Shown here: piece by piece, positions 46,022-57,230 of the stretch
How the letters are laid out: every line of letters starts with the position of its first letter
How positions within the stretch are numbered: position 1 is the first letter of the stretch
Source: Gnetum montanum
Taxonomy: Eukaryota; Streptophyta; Gnetopsida; Gnetales; Gnetaceae
Direction of reading: 5' to 3'
Assembly (NCBI GenBank): GCA_015680685.1
Contig: MNCI01012629.1
Location: 703,764 to 767,763 of the forward strand
Length of the DNA: 64,000 nt
Notes under the pieces: model-generated
Database searches by the model: none
What the model was told of the DNA's origin: nothing
Seen by the model: the letters and a program-made list of their open reading frames with translations, nothing else
Translations under genes and position numbers: made by a program

Positions 46022-46030
46022 TTATAGCCT
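46022..46030 (-). promoter_or_regulatory. TATA box of the antisense gene
   Basis: The minus strand reads TATAAATAG followed by GGGGATACCCC. The first ATG opens exon 1 about 150 bp downstream. The position, on the spacer side of exon 1, fits a promoter of its own rather than read-through from an LTR. Confidence 0.55.
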
Positions 46031-46096
46031 ATAGGGTCAAAAAACTTGTTACTTTCATCTCCCATGCATAACACGGAATGTTCCACATCACATGCA

Positions 46097-46106
46097 TGAC
46101 ACGTGG
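46097..46106 (-). promoter_or_regulatory. G-box/ABRE-like element upstream of the antisense gene
   Basis: CACGTG at 46100-46105, within ACACGTGGC on the plus strand, about 70 bp upstream of the TATA box. Such motifs bind bZIP and bHLH factors in plants. A single 6-bp match is weak on its own. Confidence 0.35.
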
Positions 46107-46251
46107 CACCCATGTCTACTGTAGCATAGCAAGGGACATTCCTATCCCCTACAACATAGCATGAGCCTACTGTAGTGTAGCACGTAGGTACAGCATACCA
46201 CACAGAGGCACTAAAATTGTTACTTCATTTTTCAATATTTTGCATGGTTAA

Positions 46252-46680
46252 GGTCCACTATGACATTAAATTGGTAATCTTAACATCTCCTTTACATTTA
46301 AAACCTATTAATGGTCCACTAATACCTTAAACTGGAAATTCCAAGTTACAACGTTACATGGTTGCGATCTGCTAAGATCTTAAACTGGTAGTTTCAGTGT
46401 TTCCTTTTTATTTCAAACTCGATTATGGTCTGCTATGACCTTAAACTAGCAATCTTAACTTACAACATTACATTGTTACGGTCTACTAAGACCTTAAACT
46501 GGAAACTCCAAATTACAACATTATGTGATTACAGTCTACTATGACCTTGAACTGGAAATGTTAGCATTTCTATTACATTTCAAACCTAGTGACGGTTTTC
46601 CAAGACCTTAAACTAGCAATTTCTGCTTACAAATTTTGCATAGTTGCAGTCTGCTAAGACCTTAAAACTAGTAATTAATT
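46252..46680 (+). repeat. Hairpin tandem array of B before RT
   Basis: Eight copies of a motif like GGTCTACTAAGACCTTAAACTGG start at about 46252, 46313, 46366, 46427, 46480, 46532, 46594 and 46648. Spacing is mostly 61 then 53 bp, so the real unit is a dimer of about 114 bp. Most units contain an inverted repeat (GGTCT..AGACC, AGTC..GACT). Confidence 0.85.
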
Positions 46681-46763
46681 TTCTTATGTTGCATCATTGC
46701 TTACATTACATGCTATTGTCTCAAATAGGTATCACTTGACTTGGTCTGTTTGCTTATTGTGGC

Positions 46764-46765
46764 AG
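46764..46765 (+). other. Candidate sense splice acceptor before RT
   Basis: The T-rich tract TCTGTTTGCTTATTGTGGCAG ends here, and an open frame (VQLKISMHDNLHLP) begins right behind it. Ogre elements carry an intron between protease and RT, and this would be its 3' end. Confidence 0.4.
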
Positions 46766-47920
46766 GTTCAACTAAAAATTTCTATGCATGATAATCTTCA
46801 TTTGCCTTTGACCTTGACATGTCCCCATGATAGGTTTACAAGATGCCTAAATCTAGAATCACTAGACTTCGAAACATCTTCATGTGACACTTATGTTGCA
46901 TCCTTAGAAACACCCTTGGACTAGCCCGAACACCTAGTCCAGGCCCTGGACTTAGAGGCCAGGGATGTGACCAAGGACCCTCTCATTGAAATCCTTATAA
47001 CCACATCTAGAGGTGATACAATATTATCCTGGATCCATTTGTTAAAGTAGTTAAACAAAAAGCTTGCAAAATCAAACTAGAGATTGCCTTAGCTGTACGC
47101 GATGGAATTACAAAACTTTATCAAGATGGTTTCATTTGGGTAGTCAATTACTCGGATTGGATCTCAAACATTGTAGTCATACCCAAGAAGACTAGAAGTA
47201 TACAAATTTGTATAGACTTCTAGGATTTAAATAGGACAACAATTAAGGATGACTTTCCATTTCCAAGTATCAATTAACTCATCGACACTATGGATGGTCA
47301 TTCCTTACTGTCCTTCATGGATGGGTTCTTGGGCTATAATCAGATCCATATAAACCTAGAGCATCAATTGGCAACTACCTTTATGACCCATTGGGAAACA
47401 TTTTGTTACACAATGATGCCCTTTGGGCTAGAAAACACTAGAGCAATGTATCAATGAGAAATGACATAAATCTTTAGTGATTACCTCTTGGAAAGATTAA
47501 ATGATTACGTCAATGACATAACAGTTAAGTCTAAGGAATCTATTGATCATCCCGACAATCTAAATGTAGTCCTTCAATTTTGTCATAGGCATGACCTTCA
47601 CCTCAACCCCAGAAAATGTGTTTTTGGAGTAGAAATTGAACACATGTTAGGCTTTGTAGTGTTGGAAACAGGGATATGTGTGGACCTTGATAAAGTTAAA
47701 GCTCTCATTAGCTTAATAGCACCTACAAACCTTAAATAGTTTCATGGGTTGCAAGGCATGGTACAGTTTATAAGAAGATTTATCTCAAGTTTGATAGACA
47801 AACTACACTCAATGCAACACCTACTTAAGAAGGGCATCAACTTCAAGTGGAAAAATCAATGTCAAGAAGCCTTTGATAACCTAAAGAAAGAGATTTTGCA
47901 TCTTCCCATGGTTTAACCCC
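46766..47920 (+). pseudogene. Reverse transcriptase of element B
   Basis: The RT lead-in (VTKDPLIEILITTSRGD) is followed by the fingers: GFIWVVNYSDWISNIVVIPK at about 47132 and QICIDFxDLNRTT at about 47210. HSLLSFMDGFLGYNQIHINL at about 47300 and TMMPFGLENTRAMYQ follow. The catalytic box is YVNDITVKSK at about 47508, with Asn for the first Asp of Y-V-D-D. LHLNPRKCVFGVEIEHMLGF (47600), then VKALISLIAPTNLK, complete the domain. This is the Ty3/gypsy type. At least five stops. Confidence 0.9.
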
Positions 47921-48330
47921 CCGCAGAGGGATAGGCCTTTTTACATTTATCTTACCACCTCAAACACATCTATTGTTGCACTACTATGTCAAAAGAGAGA
48001 TGACAAGTCCAATATCCTAGTCTACTACTTAATTCATGCATTGATAGCTTACGAAGCAAAGTACAATGAGGTAGAGAAAAACTATCTTACCCTAGCGTTC
48101 ATAGTTAAAAAGTGGAAACATTACCTATTTCATAGTAAAGTTAACATTATATGCAAAAGAAACATACTTTAGGCTATTACAACCAACTTATACAAGAGTA
48201 GTAGAATAGTCTGATGGAAGGCCAAAACCATAGAGTTTGACTTACATTATGTAAAACAATCATCCAGAAAGGGTCAAGCAATAGCTACACAACTTACAAA
48301 CTCACCCATTGATGACCAAGCAATGATAGA
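47921..48330 (+). pseudogene. RNase H of element B
   Basis: Short pieces in changing frames: ALIAYEAKYNEVEKNYLTLA at about 48040, FIVKKWKHYLFHSKVNIICK, and TIEFDLHYVKQSSRKGQAIA at about 48229. This is the standard RNase H of Ty3/gypsy pol, strongly decayed. Confidence 0.8.
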
Positions 48331-48369
48331 ACCCAAGTTCCCAAATGAGCATGTCAATAGCATTAGTCC

Positions 48370-48800
48370 TATCCCATTGGATTTTGAGGCTAGTTTACAT
48401 TTCAATAGCACCTCAACTACATGAGGTGGTAGCACCTCTACTATCCTTACATTTCCCTCTAGGGAAATTTGATCCTTTGCATACCATTTTATGTTCCTTT
48501 GCATGAAAAACGTAGCCTAGTAAAAAGGAGTCCTTAGGGGCCTTCTAGTAGCCCAAGAGTTGAGGATCCAACACTTAGCAATTTAGGGTTATTTGCAACT
48601 AGTTATTAACCAAATCACTGAAATCTATGCTTGAAAAGCTCCACATTTTCATCCTTATTGTGATTTTGCCAAAAGTCTACTAAAGCAATTTGCAACTTTG
48701 GACATCCAACACATGACCTATAACAAAAATACCATAGCTAATGTGCTACCCATGCTAGCCTTAAATGTGCCATTACACATGTTAGACACTTTGCCCATCT
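48370..48800 (+). pseudogene. Second (archaeal-type) RNase H of element B
   Basis: LRGLLVAQELRIQHLAI at about 48533, then LQLVINQITEIYA, APHFHPYCDFAKSLLKQFAT and LDIQHMTYNKNTIANVLPML at about 48698. The order (helix, INQITE strand, then the IANVL-type Ala-Asp helix) is the additional RNase H found after the first one in Tat-lineage elements. Its presence is the best evidence for the Tat/Ogre assignment. Confidence 0.78.
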
Positions 48801-48989
48801 CAATAGTGGCATGCACTGATCCTATCACTCACATTCTCCACATTACATTAGTAGGCATGGCTCACACCCAAGAATGGTATGACAACGTTAAAGCATACCC
48901 CCAACATGGCAAGCCCACATGGCTTGACATCCATCCAAAAAGATGCTATACAAAAATGATCCTAGCAATATGTCCTCACAAGAGATAAC

Positions 48990-50108
48990 ACCTTATGAAA
49001 ATTCTCTAATGATGGGATATTGCTAGCTTGTGTTAGCAACAAAGAAGCACAAAAGATTGTTGACCAAGTCCATGAGGGATTATGTGGAGGACACATAGCT
49101 CCCAGGGCTATGGTAGTGAAAATTAGATGTTTAGGCTACTACTAGCCCTACATAGAACGTGATTGCCTTACCAAGTTTAGAACATGCGATGTATGTTAAT
49201 GCCATGCAAATCTCATACATGTGTCACCCATTGAACTACATACCATGCAAATCACATGGCCCTTCCAACATTGGGGACTAGATATCATAGGACCCATCAC
49301 ACCTAAGTCTTCTATAGGACATAGCTTCATTATTACTGCAATCAAATACTTCACAGAGTAGAGGCTATTCCCTTCCAAAAGACCACATCTCAACAAGTCT
49401 GCCACTTCATCCTGGATAACATAGTAACGTAGTTTGGTCTTCCCATGACTATTATGACCAAAAGTGGGTTGTAATTTAGTAGTGCGGAAACCAAAACCTT
49501 TTGTGAAATCCTTGGCATCAAATAATATTTTTCATCACTGTATTATCCCCAGGAAAATGGCCAAGTAGAAGCAACAAACAAAGCCATTATCAACCTGTTA
49601 ATAAAGATGCTCAATAGTAGCAAGAGGCGATGGCATGAGCAAATCCTCTACATGATTTGGACCTATCGCATGTCATGCAAAATAGCCACAAGTAAGACTA
49701 CTTACATTCTAGTTTACATATCTAAAGTGATGTTACCTCTTGAATTGCAAGTTCCATCACTTTGGATGATCCTCTCAAATGTTGTGAATGCAGCTCAAAA
49801 CAATGAGTCAAGGATCATTGATCTTGACTCCGTAGAGGAGAAGCGCACCTAAACACTTGGTCACATCGGATGGTACTAAGATAAACAATAGCAGAAGCAT
49901 CACTACAACTTACATCAGCAACCAATCAAAAAGGGAGACTTAGTCCTCAAGGCCATTCATGAGCTTGTGAGCAAATTCTCAGCCAATTGGGAAGGCCCTT
50001 TCATAGTCAAGAAGGCCTATGAAAATGGGGCATTCAAACTGGCTAACATAGATGACAACAAGTTTGCAAATCCCATCAACCACTTTTACCTCAAGCCATA
50101 CTATGTTT
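48990..50108 (+). pseudogene. Integrase of element B
   Basis: The zinc finger is VHEGLCGGHIAPRAMVVKIR (about 49070), then FRTCDVC and CHANLIH. The core has WPFQHWGLDIIGPITP at about 49258 (first Asp). The second site reads IMTKSGL where T-D-N-G is expected, so Asp is lost. The Glu is kept in QENGQVEATNKAIINLL at about 49553. RWHEQILYMIWTYRMSCK follows. The C-terminal part KKGDLVLKAIHELVSKFSAN, WEGPFIVKKAYENGAFKLAN and NHFYLKPYYV ends in a stop at 50108. Confidence 0.9.
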
Positions 50109-50149
50109 GACACAAAGGATTACATCAAATGTGAAGCAAGGTAAGCAGT

Positions 50150-50460
50150 ACATCCACTATGATGTAAAATTGGCACAGATAGTCTACTATGACTATAAAC
50201 TGGCATAGCTAGTCTACTATGACTATAAACTAGCATAGAATGTCTGCTATGACATTAAACTAGCACAACATGTCCTTGTGCTATGATGTAAAACTAGCAC
50301 CCACAACACAAACTACTACAACATTAAACTAGCCATCCGCCATCCACTATGACGATAAACTAGCAGATTGGTCTACTAGGACCTTAAACTAGCACATCAG
50401 CCTATTGGGACCTTAAACCAACACATCTAATTGTCTACCAAGACCTTAAAATAGGTTCAT
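50150..50460 (+). repeat. 3' UTR hairpin tandem repeats of B
   Basis: Units of about 30 bp like AGTCTACTATGACTATAAAC + TGGCATAG at 50180, 50210 and 50239, then GGTCTACTAGGACCTTAAAC + TAGCA at 50370 and further copies. Same motif as before RT. Tandem repeats in the 3' UTR are known for Tat/Ogre elements. Confidence 0.82.
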
Positions 50461-51876
50461 AGTGCAATGCCTCTTGGCTCACATCCACGACCATATGAAT
50501 GAGCGAGCATGCATACTTTCAAGCTTCCTAAACAACATGGGGTGGGACATTGTAGTTCTAGAATGTCATTCACGTCATCAAGGAAAAACCCTCTAGAACA
50601 CATTCAACGTCACCACCCCTAGCATCTTTCTAATCTTTCGAAGATGTTGTTTGACATCTTGCTGACCTTCTAGAGTTACCACTACTACAGCCAATCATCC
50701 TGGCAGTAGCTCTTGCCATCAACACCTACTGCTGGAGTGCTAGCACTATTGTGGCCAAGCCATGAGGTTTCCATCCTCCAGCCCTTATCATTGTTTGAGT
50801 CCAAAAGGCATTTAGCTGTTAGGCTTCTCACCTTCTAGCTAGACTGCATGATGTTTTCCTTGGATGAGGAATCCTAAGCACCTGCATCACCACTACTCCT
50901 AGCCTATTCAATGCTAACGTTTCTAACCTACCGCTACTAGAACCTATGTTGGCCTTCCTGATTTGGACATTATGCACATTAGATGCAACATTTTTTACCC
51001 TCGCAGTGTCCTTATCAAGATGAAATTTTCCCTTACTTCACTTGATGGTTTCTTTTTTCTAGTTTTCCCTCTCTTGAGTTTGCAGGATAAAAGCCAAGAT
51101 GGCATCATTTAGGGATGTGTTTCATCATGAAAGTGAGACACAACATTGCCCTAAAGTACTTACTTCAATTAGCCTAGCTTCTTGAGAATGCATACCCTAC
51201 TCTCCCTTTAGCTAACTTAATCTCCATTCCCTATACTTGCAATTTCTGATATCCTCTCCACAAGCTTTCCCAATGCACAATGCCCTTTCACAAACCCAAC
51301 CACCAAGTCCATGATGGATGTAATGCAACTTGTCCCATGGGAAGCCTCTATAGGCAAGTCAAAGCCCCACATGAATATAACATAGCTCATCTTGGGGAGG
51401 AAAAACCTACCCTACGACGATGACAAGGTTATCTCCAAGTGAACGTGGATGTGCAACAAAAAGCACAAAGGCACAAAAGAGTAAGAAATCTCAAAAAAGA
51501 TACCTAAAAGAAATGGCATAGTAGCTACTTTACAATCGCTTTGGCCATAAATCAACCATCTCTAAGCACTCTAGTGAGAGGTTAAAAGACCAACAAAGAA
51601 AGACACCCATGTGTGTTAACTTCCTCATAAGCACTCCGACGAAAGATCATGCTATGACAATAGTTTTTCAAAGCATCACATTTTACATTTATTTCTTTCC
51701 CAAACCTATTTCCTCAAATCTGTCCCTTGCCTCCTTATCCTACATTACCCTCTAAGAACCTTCAAATGTAGTAAAGCATCATCTGAGTGGGCACTAAAAA
51801 GCAATGTTGGTGTCTTGTTCTTCATTGTGTTTTGTATTCTTTGTCAATGTCTCTCGGGTAGATCCTCCAAACATCA
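50461..51876 (+). other. 3' untranslated region of B
   Basis: Long non-coding stretch between the repeats and the 3' LTR. It matches A at 58040-59200 in part (for example CAACTTGTCCCATGGGAAGC at 51327 and 58577). No protein is seen. Confidence 0.65.
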
Positions 51877-51891
51877 ACAAAGAGAGGCCAT
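51877..51891 (+). other. Polypurine tract of B
   Basis: CAACAAAGAGAGGCCAT directly before the TG of the 3' LTR. A has CAACAAAGAGGAACCAT at the same place (59195-59211). Confidence 0.65.
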
Positions 51892-54124
51892 TGAAACACC
51901 ATAAATTTTAGGACTCTCATGATTGAGTAGAGTCTCAAAATTTTAGCAAGGGTCTCTACAAGAAAGGTGTCATATTGGACTATGCAAATGACATGGAACC
52001 CCAAAAGTCCTAATGCTTGCAAAGTTGATTCTAAGTCTTCCTACCGCCCTCTATAGCATAGTCAATGCAGCACCCAACCATGAGACCAGTTTGCATGAAA
52101 AAAGCACTAGGGGTTGACTGAATAGTTTGGTAAGTTTTCTATCTCTTGGGCTAATAGCCTTGCTACACCCTCTAGCTTGCCTAGCTGGACACTTAACCTG
52201 GTTGACGATCTACCAAGGGACCATGCTAGGAGCTATCGAAGATGTTTAGGATGGACTAATTAGTTTGGCAAGTTTTCTAACTATAGGAACCTGCTACACT
52301 ACACTACACCACATAGCATAGTAGGCCTTGAGAAGACTGATTGGGCACCAAATATGCAGTTTGATAATGACTCAATCCTCCCAGATATTTTCCCCACTTC
52401 ATACTTGATGCATGAGCAACACGATGTAGCAAAATGTGGTAAATTTTGTCAAAAATCATCTTAATTTAAGTGCTATGCTATGCTATGCTACGTAGCATAG
52501 CATGGCATAGCAAGGATGTACTATGTAGATACTCCTACACAGATTTCTTTGATGGAGTTAGCATATTTGCCCATACATTAACCATCAAACATGCTTGTTC
52601 TATAGTAACACCAAGGGATGACCGACATCTTGTAACAAAATGTTCACAAAATGAGACAATGCTACTCTACGTAACGTAGGACAGTGTAGTAGGGTCAAAA
52701 TGCATGAAGGTCCTCTAATAAGTGGTCCTAGTAAAGGAATTGCACTTGGCATACCTCAACCTCCAAGACTGCCTATCTCACTTCACCCCTAGGTTCTATG
52801 CAAAATTTCTCAACAAATCATTGTAAATCAAGCAAGTATGCATGGCACATTAGCTGCTATGCTATGTTATGCTACATAGCGTAGCATAGTGTAGCGGAGA
52901 CACAAAACATGGAAGTGTCCAAAGGATGAGCTCCGCATGTCCCAAGACCTTTTAGCATGGAAAGTAGGGTTGTTAATTATATAAGTCACTTGCCTAGCTA
53001 GGCCTCAGACATGTATCTTTGACTTTCTAGCAAGATTTCTCTCAATACTAGTGGCTATGCTAGGTAGTGTAGAATGCAAGTGTTTACACTACGCTGATAT
53101 TCTAGGTAATGTAAATAGCATAAAACTTGCATGGAAGCATCAAGAAATATCTAGTTAGATCTAGAACTTGTTGGTAATGGTCACTCCCATCCTAGCATTT
53201 CTTCAACAAACAAAATCAACAAGTTTGCTTTTTTTTTTTGCACCCCTGATTATTCCCAAAGTTATCCCTACGCTTGACCTTACTTGCAAGATTAGGGAAG
53301 ATGTAGTCCTGGAGCACAGGCTTCACTTTCCATTCATTATTGACATTCTTTATAACAAACATGGCAGTTCCTTGGATTCTAGCACATGAAACTTGAATGA
53401 TATGGTCACAGTGTAGCAAGTTTCACATTTAGCATTACACAACAACATGGCATAGTCACGTTTTTACTCTGTGGGACCCAGGACATGTGGTATCCAAACC
53501 ACATTTCTCTCTCACATCTGACTCTATTAATACCTTGACAAACAATGTTCAAAAGGTTGGGCTTTTGGGCATTGTTGGCTTTAAGAATTACCTTTCTTGT
53601 GGTTGGCTTTAAAAGTTAGCAATTTTTCTTGGCATTTTGGCTTTCTGGTTATTGGCTTTGGAAAAGATACTGGCAAGCGTAAGGTTAACGAGCAACAAAC
53701 CCTAGTAGTAGCAACTCCTAGATCTCTCTTAGCCTAGTGAACATTGGCTCATCAATTCCAGCTAACAAGCTGTTGGTAGCAGTCCAAGACCTATGACCAT
53801 ACTATTTCATTGTAACCTATGCCTGTCCACACTACCTGTCAATCGTACATCTTCAGCCAAACAAAGATCAAATCCCTCAATCTTGGGGTGATGCACACTC
53901 TCACTAAATCCTGTTCCATTTTTTTTCTATCACCATATTTTGCACTATTGCTTATCAGTTTACGTTCATCGCTTAAGTTATACATAACATATTTAAAAAA
54001 ATTGTTTATGAAAGGTTATTGTACACTGAATAAGTCCCTATTTGATTAACCAGACCATTCAAGGCACCTCATTTCTATTTACTCTAGCATGGCCCTAGCA
54101 TGGATCTAGGGTTCGGTTTCTATA
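51892..54124 (+). repeat. 3' LTR of element B
   Basis: Starts TGAAACACCATAAATTTTAG and ends TTTCTATA. Compared with the 5' LTR it lacks about 45 bp just before the end. It is followed by CGTGG and the resumed LTR of A. The TATA position is TATTAATA (53525), a mutated TATAAATA. Confidence 0.9.
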
Positions 54125-54129
54125 CGTGG

Positions 54130-54813
54130 CACTTAGCTTGGTGGGTGAACGAGACCTAGAGCACACTACATTGGTAGAGAGGTATCCTTATATCACATGG
54201 TACACTATAGCCTTGTTGCAACCCTATAGAATACTACATGGTACACTATAGTGGACAATTTAGTAGGCATGGTTCATCATGGCGAGTGCCAGACTTCATA
54301 GCCCAACATCACTAAGATTGTGACTATGCTCCCACTATGCCTATTGTAGACTATGTAGCTTCTAAGATAATTTTGGAGTTAACTACATCCCCATTTGGGG
54401 TAGTTTTCCATTTCTCTCTCCTGTTTCTAGCATTTTCTTACACTTTTCTTGCATCTTTTTGCACTTTTTCACATGTCATCATGTTGTACTACACTCAGGT
54501 AGCAGTGCATGCAAGTTGACACCCTTGTTTTGATCAAAACCCTTGGCTACACTATAACTTAGCACCACAAAACACTACTTTGACACTTAGCACCATTTTG
54601 CATTATTTCCATTTGTATTTTTGGCTAACCATGCCATGCCCTATTTGCACCCACCACCCTAGTTGCAACCATCAAAGTTTGTATTCGATCAACAAGATAG
54701 TGTAGGGTGCTTTGCCTCCATTTTCAACAAGGCCCTCATGCGGAGGTACAGTTAAGGTTGTGCACCCATTGACTCCTCAGTGATTCCAGATACTAATGTT
54801 TTTGGTCATTATA
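54130..54813 (+). repeat. 5' LTR of A, second piece
   Basis: Resumes with CACTTAGC as in the 3' LTR (59908) and ends GGTCATTATA. Together with 33625-34331 it makes 1391 bp, against 1382 bp for the 3' LTR. Confidence 0.88.
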
Positions 54814-55319
54814 GTTTTTCACACTAGAAAGGGGGCCTTACCATTTCCTTTTGCATTTTCTAATTCCTGTCCTATGTGCTCTCTCCACCACCAGTCGGTG
54901 TAGATTGGACCCTATCATCAATTCCTCTAAAACCTTGTTGGACAAAAGCCAAAGCATAGCTTTGGCACTTAACCAAAATTCTAGGTGCTCAGGAGAGTGT
55001 AGCTAGCTCTAACATACTGAGTGTAGCGCTGGAGTTAGCCATTTTTATCAATTTTCACACATCGCATTTTTTTCTACATTTTCATACTTAGCCAAAATTT
55101 TGCAATTTCATACTTAGCCAAATTTCTACAATTTTATACTTCCTCAACATTTTGCAGTTTTCATACTTAGCCAATTTTCTATATTTTTACACATAGCCAT
55201 TTTTTTGCATTTTTATACTTAGCCATTTTTTTGCTACCATCAGACTTAGTGATTTTTCTATTGTTTTCATAGTTAGCCATTTTTTGCAAACAACAACTCT
55301 TACAAACTCATCTGTGAAC
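54814..55319 (+). repeat. Leader of A with a 27-bp minisatellite
   Basis: A decayed primer site (TCACACTAGAAAGGGGGCC, 54819-54837) is followed at 55031-55291 by ten units of 26-29 bp of the type ACTTAGCCATTTTTTGCATTT, ending just before the gag ATG at 55320. Confidence 0.75.
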
Positions 55320-57230
55320 ATGAATCCAAAACAACCTTCCACATTGGTGTCTAACACATTTGACACCACAATCCACCCAAAGTGTGCTATGCTAAGTCAT
55401 AAACAATACAATTTTGTTTGTGCCCAAATCCAAGTAGGATTACTAGTGGATCACCTCAACCTAGAGGAAAAAAAAGATTACAAATGAGTCCATTGGGGTG
55501 GATGGGAGTACAACCCATTCTTGTTCAACATAATCCCACTCATGGATTCTTATCACTAGTTGTTATCCCAACTCATCTATGAAAATGAGCATTACGTAGG
55601 AACAACCTATAAGGAAGCCTCACATAAGGAAGAAGATGAGTTCAAGGTCCACTCCAAACACGAGTGCCCCCTCTACATCATCTTGAAATAACTACTCCCT
55701 ACTATGGTCCCTCATTGGTTTGGTACACCCATCCTCTCCAAGATGGTAACCATCCTAATTCACCCTTTCTTGTAAGTGACTACAACATTTTCCTAATCCT
55801 ATGCTCATGTAGGGGCCACCTTCTAGTCCCAAATGATTCAGGCATCCCATGTTCCACTTGTCTTTTCAGCATCCACGGTGTTTGTCTAACCCACTTATGT
55901 GTGGCCCACCTCAATCACAGTGCCCATCCCTCAACTAACACATCAACTAAACCCATATACTATAATGTTAAATTGACAATAATCATCTACTACAACATTA
56001 AGCTGGTAAACTTTGTAACCAACAATCTAACCTTACATTGTACAACCAAAGCAAGCCTAGCCAATGTAATTGGCTGGAACATCCCTAATCTTAGATCAGG
56101 CATTCCAACTAATCCAAAGTTTGACGAAGGAGATCAACCAACTCAAATTTACCTCCTCTGAAATTATCAAGATGGTGAACTTCTACCAAGATGACCCCAT
56201 AAGTCCTATAGTTCCACCCCTAACTCTTCCAACTCAGATCCAGTTGCCTCAACTCACTAAGTATAACAGTAAAGGGAACCCTAATGCACACTTGATCGCA
56301 TTTCAATCTAAGTGCCTTATTCTTTAAGCCTAGCCATACACCATCACGCACATGTTCTCCATGTTACTCACTGGCAAGGCCTTAGACTAGTATCATGTAC
56401 TACCCAAGGCCTCAATCTCTTCTTTGAAGGATCTCAAAAACCAATTTGTGAGATGCTTCACGTACAACTTAAAGCCTAAAGTAACCCTTGAATAACTCAT
56501 GCAAGTTAAGTAGGGGTCCCTAGAGCCCATGCCAAAATTCATCTAATGCTAGAGCATCACATTGAGTAAAATTCTTGAATCTCTAGAAGAAACACACCTC
56601 TGACCATCTTCAAGGGTGTAATGAATGACTTTATTAAGTCAAAACTGTACTACTTGGCCCTAAAGTCTCTTAGCCAAGCCTTTGCCCAAATAAAGGGCAT
56701 AGAGGAGGTAGCCCAAGCTAGTAATCACCTTGCCTACATGGCCTATAGACATCAAGATTCATGCAAGAAAAATGCAATAGTGGCCATAAGCATAAAAGCA
56801 ACCAACCGAGGCCTAATGGCCAAGAAACCCAAGGCCCCAGTTCACAAAGTTACCAACTCTCATGTTAAATCACCTAAATCAGTATGGGCCACCCCAAGGT
56901 CCAACTTTGAGTGCAAGAATCACTCAAAGTATACACTACTACCGATGGAACCCTCTAAACTACTGGAGCAACTCTTGAAAGCTAGGCAAATCCAATACAA
57001 ACATGTATCGAAGATTTCCCACCAAAAGCATGATATATACTACAAACTATTGAGGAACCCACCTTAGTAGTACCAAACGAGCCCTTGATCCCACAACATT
57101 TCAAGCTCGAACAATACTATCATTACCACTAGATGTTTGGTCACCATATGGACAACTATCATTCTTTGCAGGATGACCTACAAAGAATGATAGAACAGGG
57201 CCAACTAGTGCTTGATGCAATGAGCTAATC
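55320..57230 (+). pseudogene. Gag of element A
   Basis: ATG 55320, MNPKQPSTLVSNTFDTT. After a decayed middle, LDQAFQLIQSLTKEINQLKF (56093), FYQDDPISPIVPPLTLP, LTKYNSKGNPNAHLIAFQSK, then NDFIKSKLYYLALKSLSQAF (56624) and LAYMAYRH. A Lys-rich tail and a worn zinc knuckle (YYHYH, GHHMDNYHSLQ at about 57115) follow. The order is the same as in B and C, with numerous stops. Confidence 0.82.

Larger units (their letters stand above)
34332..54124 (+). mobile_element. Tat/Ogre-like retrotransposon B, 19.8 kb, nearly complete
   Basis: LTRs of 2327 and 2233 bp. Then primer site, gag, protease, 6 kb spacer with an antisense gene, RT, RNase H, a second RNase H typical of the Tat lineage, integrase, 3' repeats and polypurine tract. 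The length, the dual RNase H and the long spacer between protease and RT all fit Ogre-like elements. All frames are broken. Confidence 0.92.
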
